From contig DOEX01000043.1 of assembly GCA_003532515.1 (NCBI GenBank), forward strand, positions 1 through 5,340: a stretch of DNA of 5,340 bases, given 5' to 3'. The stretch's first letter is position 1, and every line of letters starts with the position of its first letter. Shown here piece by piece: positions 5,284-5,340 of the stretch. This DNA is from Anaerolineaceae bacterium. GTDB lineage: Bacteria; Chloroflexota; Anaerolineae; Anaerolineales; Anaerolineaceae. The notes under the pieces are model-generated. The model saw nothing but the letters and a program-made list of their open reading frames with translations. It was not told the origin of the DNA and made no database searches. The translations under genes and the position numbers were made by a program.

Positions 5284-5340
5284 TTCCAGTTTTTCCTAAG
5301 CCGGGTTCAAATTCAGAACCCGGCTTAGGAAAAACTGGAA
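5284..5340. repeat. Perfect 25-bp-arm inverted repeat after the reductase gene, cut by the window edge
   Basis: Positions 5284-5308 are exactly complementary to 5316-5340 around a 7-nt loop (AAATTCA). It begins 7 nt after the stop codon of the reductase gene, so a terminator is expected here. However, the T-run lies before the stem and the A-run after it, the reverse of a normal intrinsic terminator. The core TAAGCCGGGTT (5297-5307) is identical to that of the terminator at 1926-1936. The right arm ends exactly at the last base of the window. Confidence 0.8.

Overview
The window looks bacterial, of roughly balanced base composition, with Shine-Dalgarno-led genes and an intergenic stretch rich in hairpins and repeats. 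It carries four convincing protein genes plus one partial one, and no rRNA, tRNA, CRISPR array or transposase. Gene content (tandem bacterioferritins, a multiheme cytochrome c with a flavocytochrome b reductase, a PlsC-type acyltransferase) and the style of the cytochrome suggest an anaerobic or facultative bacterium, perhaps of the Chloroflexota (Anaerolineae-like). That placement is an impression from protein style only and is weakly supported.

Layout. (1) Positions 1-725, minus strand: the N-terminal 241 residues of a PlsC-family acyltransferase whose C-terminus lies beyond the left edge. (2) Positions 726-960: a divergent intergenic region with a plausible minus-strand promoter, a 26-codon micro-ORF with a good ribosome binding site, and a 24-bp imperfect palindrome just upstream of the next gene. 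(3) Positions 961-1905: two tandem bacterioferritin genes 9 nt apart, ended by a strong intrinsic terminator. (4) Positions 1976-2717: a non-coding, repeat-rich stretch. It has two direct copies of a ~153-bp element whose 100-bp core is 99% identical, each with an internal long inverted repeat. (5) Positions 2718-5277: a consensus sigma70-type promoter followed by a two-gene operon, a secreted pentaheme cytochrome c with EF-hand-like loops and a six-helix flavocytochrome b reductase of the NOX/ferric-reductase type. (6) Positions 5284-5340: a perfect 25-bp-arm inverted repeat that ends exactly at the window edge.

How the parts may work together. The reductase has the residues for NAD(P)H to FAD to two stacked b hemes across the membrane. 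The cytochrome would be the electron carrier outside the membrane, so the pair looks like a minimal electron conduit from cytoplasmic NAD(P)H to a periplasmic or extracellular acceptor. The neighbouring bacterioferritins store iron and heme, so an iron-related role (ferric iron reduction, or iron and redox homeostasis) is possible. The two units have separate transcription signals and the link is inference. This conduit is the most interesting system in the window.
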